DNA of 64,000 nt from Mesostigma viride. Lineage: Eukaryota; Streptophyta; Mesostigmatophyceae; Mesostigmatales; Mesostigmataceae. The translations under genes and the position numbers were made by a program. The stretch covers positions 1-64,000 of the forward strand of contig RPFO01000978.1 in the NCBI GenBank assembly GCA_009746045.1. Direction: 5' to 3'. Each line of letters begins with the position of its first letter. The first letter of the stretch is position 1. Under the pieces are notes generated by a model. The model worked only from the letters and a program-made list of their open reading frames with translations, was not told the DNA's origin and made no database searches. Of the stretch, positions 63,720 to 64,000 are shown in pieces.

Positions 63720-63947
63720 ATGGCCACCAGCACACCCTGTCTGGTGCTGGTCAAGCAGCAAAGGCAGGGCCGGGCCATGAAAGCTGGAGGTCACGAGCAC
63801 TTTGTTGCAGTGGATGTAAACGACCCCCCTGTTTGGAGCACAAAAGGCGAGAAGCAACTTAAAAACGGCCAGTCATACGCCGCGCAGCTCGCGAGAATTC
63901 CAGGAACCAGTTTTTGTGTGATATTCGCATTTAGATGTCGTGCATAA
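63720..63947 (+). CDS. Possible small ORF or exon, unknown
   Basis: A 75-codon frame (MATSTPCLVLVKQQRQG, then HEHFVAVDVNDPPVWSTKGE) has ordinary composition. A splice donor or continuation cannot be fixed. It may be an exon of a gene extending beyond the window. Confidence 0.25.
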   Translation: MATSTPCLVLVKQQRQGRAMKAGGHEHFVAVDVNDPPVWSTKGEKQLKNGQSYAAQLARIPGTSFCVIFAFRCRA

Positions 63948-64000
63948 CCATTCCTTTATTATCGCACACACCAGTAAACAGTACAAGGATTTGCGTCAAC

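Overview
This window is repeat-dense eukaryotic nuclear DNA: GT-AG introns, chromodomain Ty3/gypsy and Ty1/copia LTR retrotransposons, a DNA transposon, a MITE, minisatellites and G-rich microsatellites. No bacterial gene layout is visible. A large, transposon-rich genome of the green lineage (alga or charophyte type) is my best guess, but the sequence does not fix the species.

The main structure is a set of nested transposons whose boundaries can be read to the base from target-site duplications (TSDs). A minus-strand gene with a CENP-B/pogo-like helix-turn-helix (exons at 59579-59169) is split by Copia B (11954-59168, plus strand, TSD ACCCC). Copia B is split twice. Copia C (13410-21907, minus, TSD TCGGG) lies inside its gag. 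A Ty3/gypsy chromovirus (23262-54206, minus, TSD CTGAG) lies further along the same gag. The chromovirus is in turn split at the integrase/chromodomain junction by a 19.3-kb DNA transposon (27011-46301, TSD AGGG). Removing each insert with one TSD copy restores the outer reading frame. A separate Copia A (1987-10383, minus, TSD GCATG) sits to the left.

The DNA transposon has terminal inverted repeats (TIRs) of 60-70 bp, a plus-strand three-exon DDE/D-type transposase gene (40868-44591), a divergent nine-exon minus-strand gene of unknown function (35811-27311), a small plus-strand ORF (45416-45853), and a 2.7-kb block of 30-bp satellites between the two large genes. About 25 copies of a short palindrome (GGGTCT, core CTGCAG, AGACCC) are scattered through its promoters and introns but not its exons.

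The three Copia elements share odd traits. Their LTRs begin AGTT, and in two of the three end AACT, instead of TG...CA. The protease-like domain lies between integrase and reverse transcriptase. The RT catalytic box is HGDD instead of YVDD. The chromovirus carries an RNase H1 hybrid-binding-domain ORF in its leader and about 2.6 kb of extra coding sequence after the chromodomain.

To the right (59.8-64 kb) are tandem minisatellites with GGTGGGAC or GTCCCAC cores, a PIF/Harbinger-type MITE (60372-61044, TSD TAA), one acidic ORF (61389-61931) and a G-rich array (62766-63056). Many coding frames break at homopolymer runs although LTR pairs are nearly identical, so some frameshifts may be sequencing errors.
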